DNA from: Mesostigma viride
Lineage: Eukaryota; Streptophyta; Mesostigmatophyceae; Mesostigmatales; Mesostigmataceae
Direction: 5' to 3'
Length of the DNA: 64,000 nucleotides
NCBI GenBank assembly: GCA_009746045.1
Contig: RPFO01000022.1
Location: 4,947,702-5,011,701 of the forward strand
The notes under the pieces are model-generated. The model was not told the origin of the DNA. It saw only the letters and a list, made by a program, of their open reading frames with translations, and ran no database searches. Below are positions 23,590 through 38,219 of the stretch, piece after piece (positions within the stretch are counted from its first letter, which is position 1; each line of letters opens with the position of its first letter). Position numbers and translations under genes: made by a program.

Positions 23590-24226
23590 GGGGTAGCACT
23601 GCCGGCAGTTACCACTCCTTGTGATGACTGCATGTCCCCGGCTTGTGTGTTCTTGCATGGCGTGGCACTGCCGGCAGTTACCACTCCTTGTGATGACTCC
23701 ATGTCCCCTTGACGCAAGGACGGCTTGTGGGGTCTTGCATGGCGTGGCACTGCCGGCAGTCACCACTCCTTGTGATGACTCCATGTCCCCTTGACGCAAG
23801 GACGGCTTGTGGGGTCTTGCATGGCGTGGCACTGCCGGCAGTCACCACTCCTTGTGATGACTGCATGTCCCCGGCTTGTGTGTTCTTGCATGGCGTGGCA
23901 CTGCCGGCAGTTACCACTCCTTGTGATGACTCCATGTCCCCTTGACGCAAGGACGGCTTGTGGGGTCTTGCATGGCGTGGCACTGCCGGCAGTCACCACT
24001 CCTTGTGATGACTGCATGTCCCCGGCTTGTGTGTTCTTGCATGGGGTGGCACTGCCGGCAGTTACCACTCCTTGTGATGACTGCATGTCCCCTTGACGCA
24101 AGGACGGCTTGTGTGTTCTTGCATGGCGTGGCACTGCCGGCAGTCACCACTCCTTGTGATGACTGCATGTCCCCGGCTTGTGTGTTCTTGCATGGGGTGG
24201 CACTGCCGGCAGTTACCACTCCCAGT
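23590..24226. repeat. 69/82-bp tandem array with tgccggca palindrome
   Basis: Units contain gcactgccggcagt, ccactccttgtgatgact and an optional ccccttgacgcaaggacgg segment that makes two length classes. One unit (22955-23011) lies on the other side of the retrotransposon, so the array predates that insertion. Confidence 0.85.
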
Positions 24227-25330
24227 AGCTACCAGCAAGTTACGAACACAGGACCTCCCTAAATCTAGTATCAAGTAACGTTATTTCCCCGTTTCGACGA
24301 ACTTGGTCCATTCACATTTATAGCGGTGAATCAATTGTCACACCTTGCTCAGGCAAAGTGCGCCAAGTCCTACAGCATGTCTCCCCATGTCATTCACTTA
24401 AATAAGGAAGGGAAATGTAAAGCCATGCATCGTGAAGCCGTATGAAAGGGCATTAATTAATTAAAGGGCATAACCACCCAAATAATCAAGTTGGTACGTA
24501 TAGTGTCAACCATGCGTGTCAGCCGTGCGTCGGTGTCTTCCGAAAACTATACAGCATATCAAGGAGACAACCATATAGTCATGCTTGATCAACCACCGCA
24601 AATTGAAACGCAAATTGAAAAATAATGTATCACAGGCTCAACCGGAACTCCCGATCAACACGTCAGTACCACCCTCTGTAGGCAAGTCCATATCGAACGG
24701 ACGTAACGCCACTGAGAGACGGCGTAACTAACAAAGATAACCCGCCCCCCCCGCCCCCAACAGGTAGGGAGCCCCTTGCAGCAGTAGAGAGGACCACGAT
24801 AAAAACAAAGTAAGATAGCGGGTAATCATGAAGTAGACCTACGCATCCCATGACTATGCCACCACCAATTAGCTTCCCATTACGCAGTGAGAGTTACGTC
24901 ATCTGGTGGGATTCGACCGACTAGCCAATCGGTGCAGGGGCTTACCACCTCCATCAATTGAGCCACCTCCCCCCAATGGTGGTTCCCCTGACTGCCTGGA
25001 GGGCGGCTTGCCGGGGCGGACGGCATCCAAGGCAGGACTCCCACCACGAACAATTACACTCCCACTTGGTAGTGAGTAGGCCAACTAATGATAACACACA
25101 CAAAGGATGCACACTACATACCGGAGCACCCTCATAGGCGTGCGCAGGGCGGGTCTACAACCCTCTACCCTACACTCCATCGCTGTGCAAGTTGCCACGT
25201 TTTTCTCAATAAAAGCTCCATAGAGGCCCTTTAGTGCTGGACATCTGTATCGGTATCGGGAATGGGTTAACACAACCGCGAGCAACTCTTCTTCAGCACT
25301 TGAGCCACAGGAGGATGTCCCACAGGTCGC
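24227..25330. other. No gene recognised
   Basis: Interior of MULE copy 1, downstream of the transposase gene. A C/G-rich patch at about 24742-24763. I see no supportable coding or repeat feature. Confidence 0.35.
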
Positions 25331-25880
25331 GCTCGTTCGTCCCACGTCAGGTGTGGCGGTGTCTTCCCGGTATACCTTCTCCTTCTACCTCTAGGTCAGG
25401 GCCTGCATGCATACAAAGGAAGACAAGAAGATATTATCGGACTTGGGAACATGCCAAACACGCCCCTGGTAATAAACCCACATTCTGCTAAGCGTATGTG
25501 TGTGCCATTCTTGACATATGTAAATTAACAAAAAAAAGTATACCTTACCGAGACTACCAAACCGAGAACCGATCGACATCATGTGTGGGTGCATGGTCAT
25601 GTGTATTGGACAATTTGTGTGTGATTTCCTGTGAGCAAAAATATATGGCCATGTACAAAAAAGCAATCCGGCATGTAGTTCAGGTAGAGAACAACTTAAA
25701 AAAACTTAAATGATACTACAATCAAATGCGAACAAATCAACAACATTGTTAGGTTGTTATTCATGTGTATAAAACATACATCACGATTCACCTGTCAAGT
25801 CCTCAATGCAGGTCCGGGCATCTTCCAGAACACCAAGAGAGGAGCTTTGACCTCCCACCATGACGTCACGGTCTGCATGC
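25331..25880 (-). other. Two exon-like segments related to the last transposase exon
   Basis: Minus strand. About 25869-25794 starts after a tgcatgcag acceptor and reads RDVMVGGQSSSLGVLEDART before a GTGAAT donor. About 25394-25340 starts after the same kind of acceptor and reads PDLEVEGEGIPGRHRHT then stop. Both resemble the terminal exon at 26306-26230 (PNTMEGGPSTPAGGGMPDTR) and the three share acceptor sequence and start phase. They could be alternative 3' exons or decayed duplicates. Confidence 0.45.
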
Positions 25881-26229
25881 ATTCACAAAAAGACATTTAT
25901 TTCCAAGGTTTTTATGTAAATTAGTTTAATGCAGTAGTAGATTCCTCAAAACCCGGCCTCTCCCCCAAGTTATAGATTTACTACCTCGCTAGTTTCTCAA
26001 AGCTGGCCTATCTCACGTTACCATAAATAGGTCCCAAGCGATCCCGAGCGTCATGTGAGCAAAACCATGTGGTAAAGACTTAAGGCGCATGTGTGTGTCC
26101 ATGTCATTGCTTAATTAACAAGTGGGTATGTGTTTATCTTCACAGCAAGTAAATGTATGCGTGTTTGTTTTAAAACGCATATGGCATGTCGTCAGCGATC
26201 CCACAAGCCTGGGGCAAGATTCTCACCTG

Positions 26230-29200
26230 TTAATTAACGCTCTCTCTGGTATCAGGCATTCCACCCCCTGCAGGAGTGCTTGGGCCTCCCTCCATGGTGT
26301 TAGGGACTGCATGCACAAAAAAAAAAAAACAATGGCATTGTCAACTTGTTGTGATGTACTTGTTAGGGTAAACCGCAATCAATACAACATGCACATGCTC
26401 ATATTGACTTCATTATTAGAATCTAGAGCGGCTTATTTAAGTTGTATGGCTCACCATTCATCGGTTGTCGTGGTAAATTCTCTGAGAGCTTCTGTCGAAA
26501 CCCAGCCCTCCGTTTTGAAGGTGCATTGGAGGCAGCATGGGTTGACGTCAGCTCCGGCATGTCCACTTCGTCCTTCTTCCGTTTGGCACTGCCTTTGTTG
26601 CATGCTCGCAAAACCACAGGGTCTTGTTGAATCGGCTTAGAGCCCGCTCTTCCCGAAAATTCATTTCCTTCGGCAATCGGCACAACTGTGCTCTCAGTCA
26701 AGATCCTACAACTTTCTACAAAAGACGCTAACAAAACTTTTGCGGCCGTTTCCTTGGCAGTCAAGGAAGCCATCCTCCATGCCTGCGGTTCAGGAGTAAA
26801 GTGGAACGACACATGCATTGTGGTACATTGTGGACAACATGCAGGCAATCACATTCAAGCCGATGTCAACGTGAGTTAAGTTATCTCTACCCCCCAACAC
26901 AAAAAGATTGAAGGCCAGGTACCAAATCTGTGCACATCTAGTCTTTGGCAAAAAGAATGCAGCATATTTACCTGCATGGCTCCGTCAAATGCATTCAATA
27001 GTCGCACTTCCAGCTCCTTGTCGTTGGGTTCAGCTGGCAGTGAGTCATCTTCATGCGGAAAGCGATCACCCTCCTCGTCAGGTAAGGGCTCCATGTCGCT
27101 GACGTCCATGACGTGACCGTCATCGTGTTGATCTGTGGGATACTTGGACATTTCTTCCTTGACAAATTCCAACTCATCAACAAACACTTGGAAAACTTTC
27201 CCACGAGGAACACCAAATGTGGCGCGTCTGCGCAATAATACATCCAAGTTCTCGTGAGTGCACACATTGTGGAAAAGTAATGATGCAATAAAATGGCAAC
27301 AAACTTTGCCTGTATGTGCTGTCAAGCATGTACATCCAAGAGGGTCTTGTAAGCTCCGAAATGTCACTTTCACCTTGTCATTACTAGTTGCCGCAGAGAG
27401 CACTTCGCAAACCCCTTCACAAGCGTTGTCTACATGCGTTACAACGGTGGGAAGCAGTTCCTTGGCAACTTCTGCAGCAGCCCCTTCATTCTTGTACAAA
27501 TTCCTGTTGATGTAACTACCGTGATCTTTCACCAATTGATCATCCTTCATGTATTTCAAGGCGATCAGTAATCGATATATCACCAAATCTAGCCTTTGTC
27601 TGCCTTGGCCCCACATCCATTGGCTTTTCAATTTACGATGATAGCTTTCCAACAGATTGTTAGTATCATGCCCACCATAGTCAGCATGCCGAAATGCATG
27701 AGCCCAATGTGGAAAGCTCTTCCCCCATTCCTTCTTGACATAGGTGATGAATGCTGGTTGACGGCCCTCCCACTCGACATAAAAGTTTTCAAGCAAATTT
27801 TTCACTACTGTAACTATTTCACTTGGGTTCGTATTAGGATTAACTTGTCCTTTTATGGAATACAACAAAGTTGACAATCCCTTGTATAAGGTGTACCGGT
27901 CTTCACGCGACTTCACTTTCGTAATCACGTTCTTGTACCATGCTCTAGCAACATGCCAACTGCACAAAAATATCTTTACCTCCGCGGGAAAAACCTCCTT
28001 GATGGCATTCCTTTCCGACTCGGCACAATCCACCATAAATGATTTTGGCATGGGTAAAGCGGATTCAGGATCATCCCACACGGCTTTTAGGAAAGTTTTG
28101 TACGAGTTAGTGCTCTCCGATGACATGATGCACCAGGCAACCGGGATTCCAGTGCCATGGTCATCTTCCACAAGCAAGGTTGCAAAGTAATATCCAAGGC
28201 AAAACATGCCATGGGTACTATCCAAAAAAACCATCTTGTCCCCAAACTTGCGCATACAGTCACGTTGCCAACTTGATTGTATGACCATAATAAATGGGCT
28301 CGTCTCGTCGTATGTCGGACAATTTTTACACTTCTTGCACGTCTCACACTGTTGTGTGCACTGACACTTGCCAATGCGATGGACCTTGCACTTGCCATTT
28401 GTGATTTGTTGACACAACGCACATTCTCTACATGTGGCACACCATTCTGCTGGTTGTGTGCAGTCTTTGCATGTCCTGCATTTTTCGCAAGGCGTTTTGC
28501 GCGCTAATACCTGCCATTGTAAGAAACGAACCATGCCAGCCAACTTTGACGACAAAGACCACTGGAACACACTAGCCGCCTCGGACGAGCCCAACTTCCA
28601 TTCACATTCTGTCTTGTTACGATGGATATTCACAATGTCGTGTTTGGTCAAATGATAATCGCGGTGTTTCCGCAAGTCGCCATAGTCCGCCGCATGTGCC
28701 TCCATTTCAGCACGCCATAGACGCAACACGGCGGCTGCATCAATGGGCTGGCCTTCCAATAAAAAGGGCAACTCAGTTTTTTGTTGTATGAATGCGCGAC
28801 ACTTAGCACTTAATCGTTGGCTGCCTTGATAGTTATCCCTAGCGTATAAGCCATGCCCGTGCTGATGCGAAGGTTCTCGAAATGTAATAAAGTAAAATTC
28901 AGGCATGTTACAATGCATGACCACCCGGAAGGACATCTGGCAACAAGTTGCAATTTTTCCTCGAACACCACATTTACGTGCACGAGGGTTATCGGAAGCC
29001 AACTTGGTTTTGTTTTTTTTTTGTTCGGGACAACGACTGCAACGGTACAGATCGGATGAAACAACCTTCGTAACATGGCTAGCTGCAGGGTTGGCCGAAC
29101 TGTTATTTTCTTTTTTTTTCTTAACCCGATGGAGATCAGCACCTGCTCGCTGTCTTTCACCCTCCAAAAAGGCACTGAGCGATGCTTTGGGAATGACAGC

Positions 29201-29422
29201 AAGCAACAAATGAGACCTTATTCTGATACCCTCCCCATCCTTGCTATCCCGTGCCATGTTATTCGTTACCCTCACCAGTTGTAGATCGTCAAAGGATATG
29301 GTCGGTTTGCCTTCAAGATCTTCATACCATCGTGCTTCGTTGACAAGGAAGTTCCGCGCTTCGGCAGTGTCCGAATATGGGTCGATGTCGTCCTTGACAT
29401 TATCAAACTGGGTAAAAGGCAA
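26230..29422 (-). CDS. MULE transposase with SWIM zinc finger
   Basis: Catalyses cut-and-paste transposition. Main exon from 29407 (acceptor) or 29422 (ATG) to 26972, then 26782-26455 and 26306-26230; donors and acceptors are GT-AG and phases agree (0 then 1). Numbered from ATG 29422: residues 126-190 are Cys/His-rich (YRCSRC, HQHGH), probably DNA-binding; 312-368 is a cluster of 16 cysteines in CxxC spacing; the MULE DDE domain has D401 (VFLDSTHG), D465 (FMVDCAES), CSWH at 487-490 and E592 (NNLLESYH); the SWIM finger is C697, C699, C708, H710. The second exon is lysine/arginine-rich (SAKRKKDEVD, PSKRRAGF), likely a nuclear localisation signal. All catalytic residues are present and the frame is intact. 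Exons upstream (31100 to 34204) have compatible phase and may be the 5' part of this gene. Confidence 0.88.
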
Positions 29423-29499
29423 GGTGTCCTGCCACGCTCACAAGGTAAATATCCCATGTTTATTGTCAAACACGACACGAACAACCAAACAACAAGAGA

Positions 29500-30170
29500 G
29501 AGGGTGATTACATATTCTCACAATGTATTCATGGGATGACTTAACAACATCTGACAACCATATTATTAATATCCAAGACTTGTGTATACACGACTCCTAA
29601 AAATCTCGACGATGCTTAGTCATAACGTGCTACTACATAGAATTATAATTATTGGTTTGCTGGCCAGGTCCGCCTTCTCCCGTGGTCGTTTGTTGTGCGT
29701 TTGAGCCCTAGAGAGTCATGGGATCTGCTTGCATTGAAGCATATTAGTCGAGTTTATACTATTGGTTCCTTCTTTTTTGCTAGTGAGGATTATTGAGTTG
29801 TTGATAGTGTATAAGATGCTTTGGTACTGTGCTTGACCTTGCAAGTGCCTTCTACGGGTGCTGTATGCCCCAACGGCTCTAGCTAGTTATATAGTTATTA
29901 TATACCATGACCTGTTGTCTCATACAATAGAAATGGGTTGGAGGATGCATGCGTGGCTTCAATATTTTGAGCCACATTAAATTAAATTAAATTAAATTAA
30001 ATTAAATTAAATTAAATTATAACATGCCTCCGTGGGGAGATCATGTAGCACATACTCCTTGATGGGGGGAGGAGGAGCCACATTGGTATTGGAAAACTAA
30101 CCCGCAGCACGGATCGCGATCTCCGTGCTAACATCATAATTCACGCGAAAACTTTCCCGCCCTATTTGCA
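29500..30170. other. Spacer with retrotransposon 3' end (minus)
   Basis: No gene seen. Positions 29975-30020 are an attaa simple repeat, next to ataacatgcctccgtgggga..., the inverse of a retrotransposon 3' end also present at 47459-47530. Only about 100 bp of body is recognisable. Confidence 0.5.
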
Positions 30171-30284
30171 ATTCTACCACATTCTCATGCCGATTTTGTA
30201 CCATGATCGAGTTAAACTCATGATCGAAAATCTGCACACACAAGTACGGTTCATCAAACAAACAAAATGATGTGGCAAGTGTAC

Positions 30285-30395
30285 CTGATTTTCTTCTTCG
30301 TCCTCGGTTTCATCGTCCATGGCATTGTGCTCGCATTCCCCGGCCCCGCCCGCACAGCGCTGGCATGACGCATCATGTGATGGATACGATCGGCC
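30285..30395 (-). pseudogene. Duplicate of exon 31100-31005 with lost acceptor
   Basis: The nucleotide sequence aligns with exon 31100-31005 (both have gcatcaca/ccatcaca, atgcggcatgcc/atgcgtcatgcc, gagcacgatgcc/gagcacaatgcc and a final AATCAG before GTA). The intact exon is preceded by ttttcag; here the same position reads atttccg, so the AG is gone. It still ends in a usable donor and reads DDETEDEEENQ at its end. Confidence 0.5.
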
Positions 30396-30469
30396 GGAAA
30401 TAACGTAATTGAGAAGCACACACCGCATACAGACTGTTTAAGAGGAACATTCATGAGCCCACGACATGA

Positions 30470-30900
30470 CAATGTTCATAATTATATGATTCAAATAAAA
30501 GGGCGGCTGCGGGTCCTTGCACCTGTATCCCTAAGTTTATATACGTCACGTCCATGGGAGGTGCTACATACTTGGCCAGTGCCAACACAATTCTCATGCC
30601 CATACATCCATGGGTGCCAAAAACTGGCCAACGCCGCCCCTATTCTCACTCATGCCCACATGACTGAGCCACCGTGGGTTACGAAAACTGGCCATCACGC
30701 GATTCTCATGCCCACCCATCTATGGATGCCAAAACCTGGCAAACCCCACCCCTATTCTCACTCATGCCCACGTACATGACTGAGCCCCGGTGGGTGCCAA
30801 AAACTGGCCAACCCCCACGCGATTCACATGACCACCCATCCATGGGTGCCAAACAATGTAACGAGCATGGGAAGAACATAGCCAAAGCATTCCCACGACA
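30470..30900. repeat. Degenerate ccatgggtgccaaaaactgg repeats
   Basis: About five units of 55-75 bp containing catccatgggtgccaaaaac, tggccaac and attctcatgcccac, in the interior of MULE copy 1. Confidence 0.6.
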
Positions 30901-31004
30901 CGGTGCTGATTACCCTTTTGATAAAAGGTGGCTGCGTTAGCTACGGCTAATTGTAAGAAAGCAATGATTTGAAAAAGACAGCCATGATGATAACTCCATG
31001 ATAC

Positions 31005-34204
<3,200 letters not shown>

Positions 34205-34462
34205 TGGAAACGGCCGGGACGCTCCTGCTTAAGAACAACGCCGGAGCCTCCTAGGTTGTATGTTGTGGCGGTAATCTGCAAAGTTCGGTTAGCCTGGAAC
34301 TGCTCAAAACTCAAAAGTAGTCTGTGAAGTGTACAAGTAAAAATACCAGCAACCGACGACTATCTTGCGGCGGCCATCATCTTGTCCGGTTCTTGCTGGC
34401 TGCCAGTTTATTGCTGCCGGCGTCATGCCTTTGCGGCGGTAAGTTTACGTTGTTTGAATGTT

Positions 34463-34828
34463 ACCAGTCTGTGCTTTTTTACGTCGTACCAGTGTGGTGT
34501 CGAAATCTGCCAAAAGAGCAAACGCCCAAAGCCAACTTCCAAGACGCCCAAAGCCAAATTCCAAGACGCCCAAAGCCCAAAGGCGGGCGAGTCTGGCGCG
34601 GCGCGCCTGTCCTGGAGGCCATTGGGCGCCGGAATAAGAAAGCGCGGGATTTCTTATTCCGGCGCCCAATGGCCTCCAGGACAGGCGCGCCGCGCCAGAC
34701 TCGCCCGCCTTTGGGCTTTGGGCGTCTTGGAATTTGGCTTTGGGCGTCTTGGAAGTTGGCTTTGGGCGTTTGCTCTTTTGGCAGATTTCGACACCACACT
34801 GGTACGACGTAAAAAAGCACAGACTGGT
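34463..34828. repeat. Palindrome formed by fused MULE termini
   Basis: Left arm 34463-34641 and right arm 34650-34828 are inverse copies around an 8-bp centre (gcgcggga). The left arm is the right terminus of copy 1, the right arm the left terminus of copy 2. Weaker inverse similarity continues outward to about 33690 and 35440. Confidence 0.9.
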
Positions 34829-35446
34829 GCGGCGTAACATTTTTAAACTTAGTAAAATTACCGCCGCACAGCCAGCCAGAACTGGACAAGGTGATGGCCG
34901 CAAGTAGTCGTTGCTGGGCTATCGTATTTGTAGCATGGGGCGTTTCACCGAGTCTGCGGTTAGCATGATGGGGAGGATTCCTAACCTTCATTATGTGGGT
35001 TATGTAGGGGTGCTCATAGTGGCCGGTTTCCCTCGCTTCCTTGTAAACCAGGCTCTGCGTCAAGATCACAGACGACCGGGTAAGTAGTTGTTCCAGTCTG
35101 TTCTAGTTTGTATGACGCCTGCTCTTAGGCGTTCTTGTTATTGTCGTTCATCATCGCCGTGACCGTCGTGGCCAGCAGCGTGCTTTTTTTACATACCGGA
35201 TGGTGTCGACTTGTTTATTGATAGCGCATTGGTGAATATCGCTGCATGGAGGAATATCAAGGAGACAACCAGCGCAGGCCAGAAATCGGGAGAATCCGGA
35301 CCATGGTAGGTCGAGGAATATCGGCTACAACCCGCGGGAAAGTGCTGGCTCCACTGTGCTTTTTGTATGCAGGATGACGGCACTGCCAAGCCGGAGACGA
35401 ATATGACGCTCGTTGTAATGCCAGTCATTCAGACCGACTGCGCGAC

Positions 35447-37233
35447 TGGTTGTGGGATACACGTTCCTGGTTGTGGGATGGGTTCCTTGTTGTGGGATAC
35501 TTGTTCCTGGTTGTGGGATGCACGTTCCTGGTTGTAGGATACTTGTTCCTGGTTGTGGGATAGCAGTTCCTGGTTGTGGGATACTTGTTCCTGGTTGTGG
35601 GATAGTCGTTCCTGGTTGTGGGATACTTGTTCCTGGTGGTGGGAAACACGTTCCTGGTTGTGGGAAACACGTTCCTGGTTGTGGGATAGTCGTTCCTGGT
35701 TGTGGGATACACGTTCCAGGTTGTGGGATACACGTTCCTGGTTGTGGGAAACACGTTCCTGGTTGTGGGAAACACGTTCCTGGTTGTGGGATACACGTTC
35801 CTAGTTGTGGGAAACACGTTCCTGGTTGTGGATACACGTTCCTAGTTGTGGGATACACGTTCCTGGTTGTGGGATGGGTTCCTGGTTGTGGGATGCACGT
35901 TCCTGGTTGTGGGATAGTTGAGCCTAGTTGTGGGATGTGTTCCTGGTCCAAATATAAAGGGGCACGGGAATTAGCGATAGCTGAGGGGCTCGGGAATAAC
36001 GTTAGCAGAGGGGCACGGGCACTAACGTTAGTGAAGGGGCACGGGCACTAACGTTAGCAGAGGGGGCTGGGCACTGACGTAAGTAAAGGGGCACGGGCAC
36101 TAACGTTAGCAGAGGGGCACGGGCACTAACGTTAGTAAAGGGGCACGGGCACTAACATTAGCAGAGGGGTCTGGACACTAACGTTAGTAAAGGGGCACGG
36201 GCACTAACGATAGCAGAGGGGGTGTGGGAATAAAGTTAGTGAAGGGGGGTGGGCATTAACGATAGCAGGGGGGGGAGGGCACTTACGTTAGCAGAGGGGT
36301 GTGGGAACTAATGTTAGCAAAGGAGGGGGGGCACTAACGTTAGCCGAGGGGGCTGGGCACTAACGTTAGTAAAGGGGCACGGGCACTAACGATAGCAGAG
36401 GGGTGTGGGAACTAATGTTAGCAAAGGAGGGGGGGGCACTAACGTTAGCCGAGGGGGCTGGGCACTGACGTAAGTAAAGGGGCACGGGCACTAACGTTAG
36501 CAGAGGGGCACGGGCACTAACGTTAGTAAAGGGGCACGGGCACTAACATTAGCAGAGGGGTCTGGACACTAACGTTAGTAAAGGGGCACGGGCACTAACG
36601 ATAGCAGAGGGGGTGTGGGAATAAAGTTAGTGAAGGGGGGTGGGCATTAACGATAGCAGGGGGGGGGAGGGCACTTACGTTAGCAGAGGGGTGTGGGAAC
36701 TAATGTTAGCAAAGGAGGGGGGGGCACTAACGTTAGCCGAGGGGGCTGGGCACTAACGTTAGTAAAGGGGCACGGGCACTAACGATAGCAGAGGGGTGTG
36801 GGAACTAATGTTAGCAAAGGAGGGGGGGCACTAACGTTAGCCGAGGGGGCTGGGCACTAACGTTAGTAAAGGGGCACGGGCACTAACGATAGCAGAGGGG
36901 GTGTGGGAATTAAAGTTTATTAGCAGAGGGGGGAAATAATTATAGTAGAGGGGGGGGGCACTAACGTTAGCAGAGGGGCACGAGCACTAACGTTAGTAAA
37001 GGGGCGCGGGCACTAACGCTAGCAGAGGGGGTGTGGGAATAAAGTTAGTGAAGGGGGGTGGGCATTAACGATAGCAGGGGGGGGAGGGCACTTACGTTAG
37101 CAGAGGGGTGTGGGAACTAATGTTAGCAAAGGAGGGGGGGCACTAACGTTAGCAGAGGGGGCTGGGCACTAACGTTAGCAGAGGGGGCTGGGCACTAACG
37201 TTAGCAGAGGGGGTGTGGTAATTGACGTTAGGG
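35447..37233. repeat. 21-bp and CTAACGTTAG arrays (MULE copy 2)
   Basis: 35447-35944 repeats the 21-bp array and 35970-37233 the palindrome array of copy 1, with small differences in G-run length and one lost base (ggttgtggatac near 35830). Confidence 0.9.
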
Positions 37234-37298
37234 CCACGCACTGCCGGCAGTTACCACTCCCTGTGATGATTGCATGGATGGCTTGTGGGTTGTGGCAT

Positions 37299-37854
37299 TA
37301 ATTAATTAATTAATTAAAATCATAGCTCCGTGGGGAGCATATGTAACACATAGCCCTGAGAAAGGGGCATCTATGGGTTTGTAATACAATCAGGGCGACA
37401 ACCTGCAGGTGTAGGATGTACAACTATCACCTGCTCTGGGTGCACTAGGTGCACCTGCACCTCCATGGTGGTTCATGCCTCCTAATCAAGCACAGGCACC
37501 CAGGGGGGGCTTGAGGAGAGGGCCTAGAAGGCCTGCATGACATATGGGGTGGAAGGTATGTGGCTAGGCTATAGCTAGGGTACACATGGCCTCTCAGCAG
37601 GGAGTAACTCCCTGCATGGGCAAAGCATGACTCGAAATTGCTACGGCTATTGCAAGGGCGGGTGTGGGCCCGTCACGTAGGCATACATGGCCACGTCACT
37701 AAGCTTTCTAGTCTACACTACTGCTATATATTCCCTAGGCTGGGGTGGCTGGGGTGGCTGGGGCGGCAGGGGTCGCCTGCCAGGGCTTGTGGGCGACGTA
37801 GATGTCCGCCCCCTTCCAGTAGACCGGCTTCTGCCCCGCCGTCTGCCGAAGCTT
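37299..37854 (-). mobile_element. ORF1-only retrotransposon (copy 2 of the 23023 insertion)
   Basis: Same insertion and same flanking GGTTGTGGCAT as at 23012-23589. It was therefore in the MULE before the dimer formed. Confidence 0.8.
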
Positions 37855-38130
37855 GGTTGTGGCATGGGGTAGCACTGCCGGCAGTTACCACTCCTTGTGA
37901 TGACTGCATGTCCCCGGCTTGTGTGTTCTTGCATGGCGTGGCACTGCCGGCAGTTACCACTCCTTGTGATGACTCCATGTCCCCTTGACGCAAGGACGGC
38001 TTGTGGGGTCTTGCATGGCGTGGCACTGCCGGCAGTCACCACTCCTTGTGATGACTCCATGTCCCCTTGACGCAAGGACGGCTTGTGGGGTCTTGCATGG
38101 CGTGGCACTGTTGGCAGTCACCACTCCTTG

Positions 38131-38164
<34 letters not shown>

Positions 38165-38179
38165 GGCGTGTTGTTGCCG

Positions 38180-38213
<34 letters not shown>

Positions 38214-38219
38214 CATCAT

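Noticed and set aside
23437..24262. Repetitive frames such as those reading SSQGVVTAGSATPC
   Set aside because: They are translations of the 69/82-bp array, present in several frames and on both strands.
26122..26640. Plus-strand 172-codon frame
   Set aside because: Antisense shadow of the transposase 3' exons, with no homology of its own.
34324..35069. Overlapping frames over the fused MULE termini
   Set aside because: They come from the palindrome, which encodes mirror-image frames on both strands; no splice or family support.
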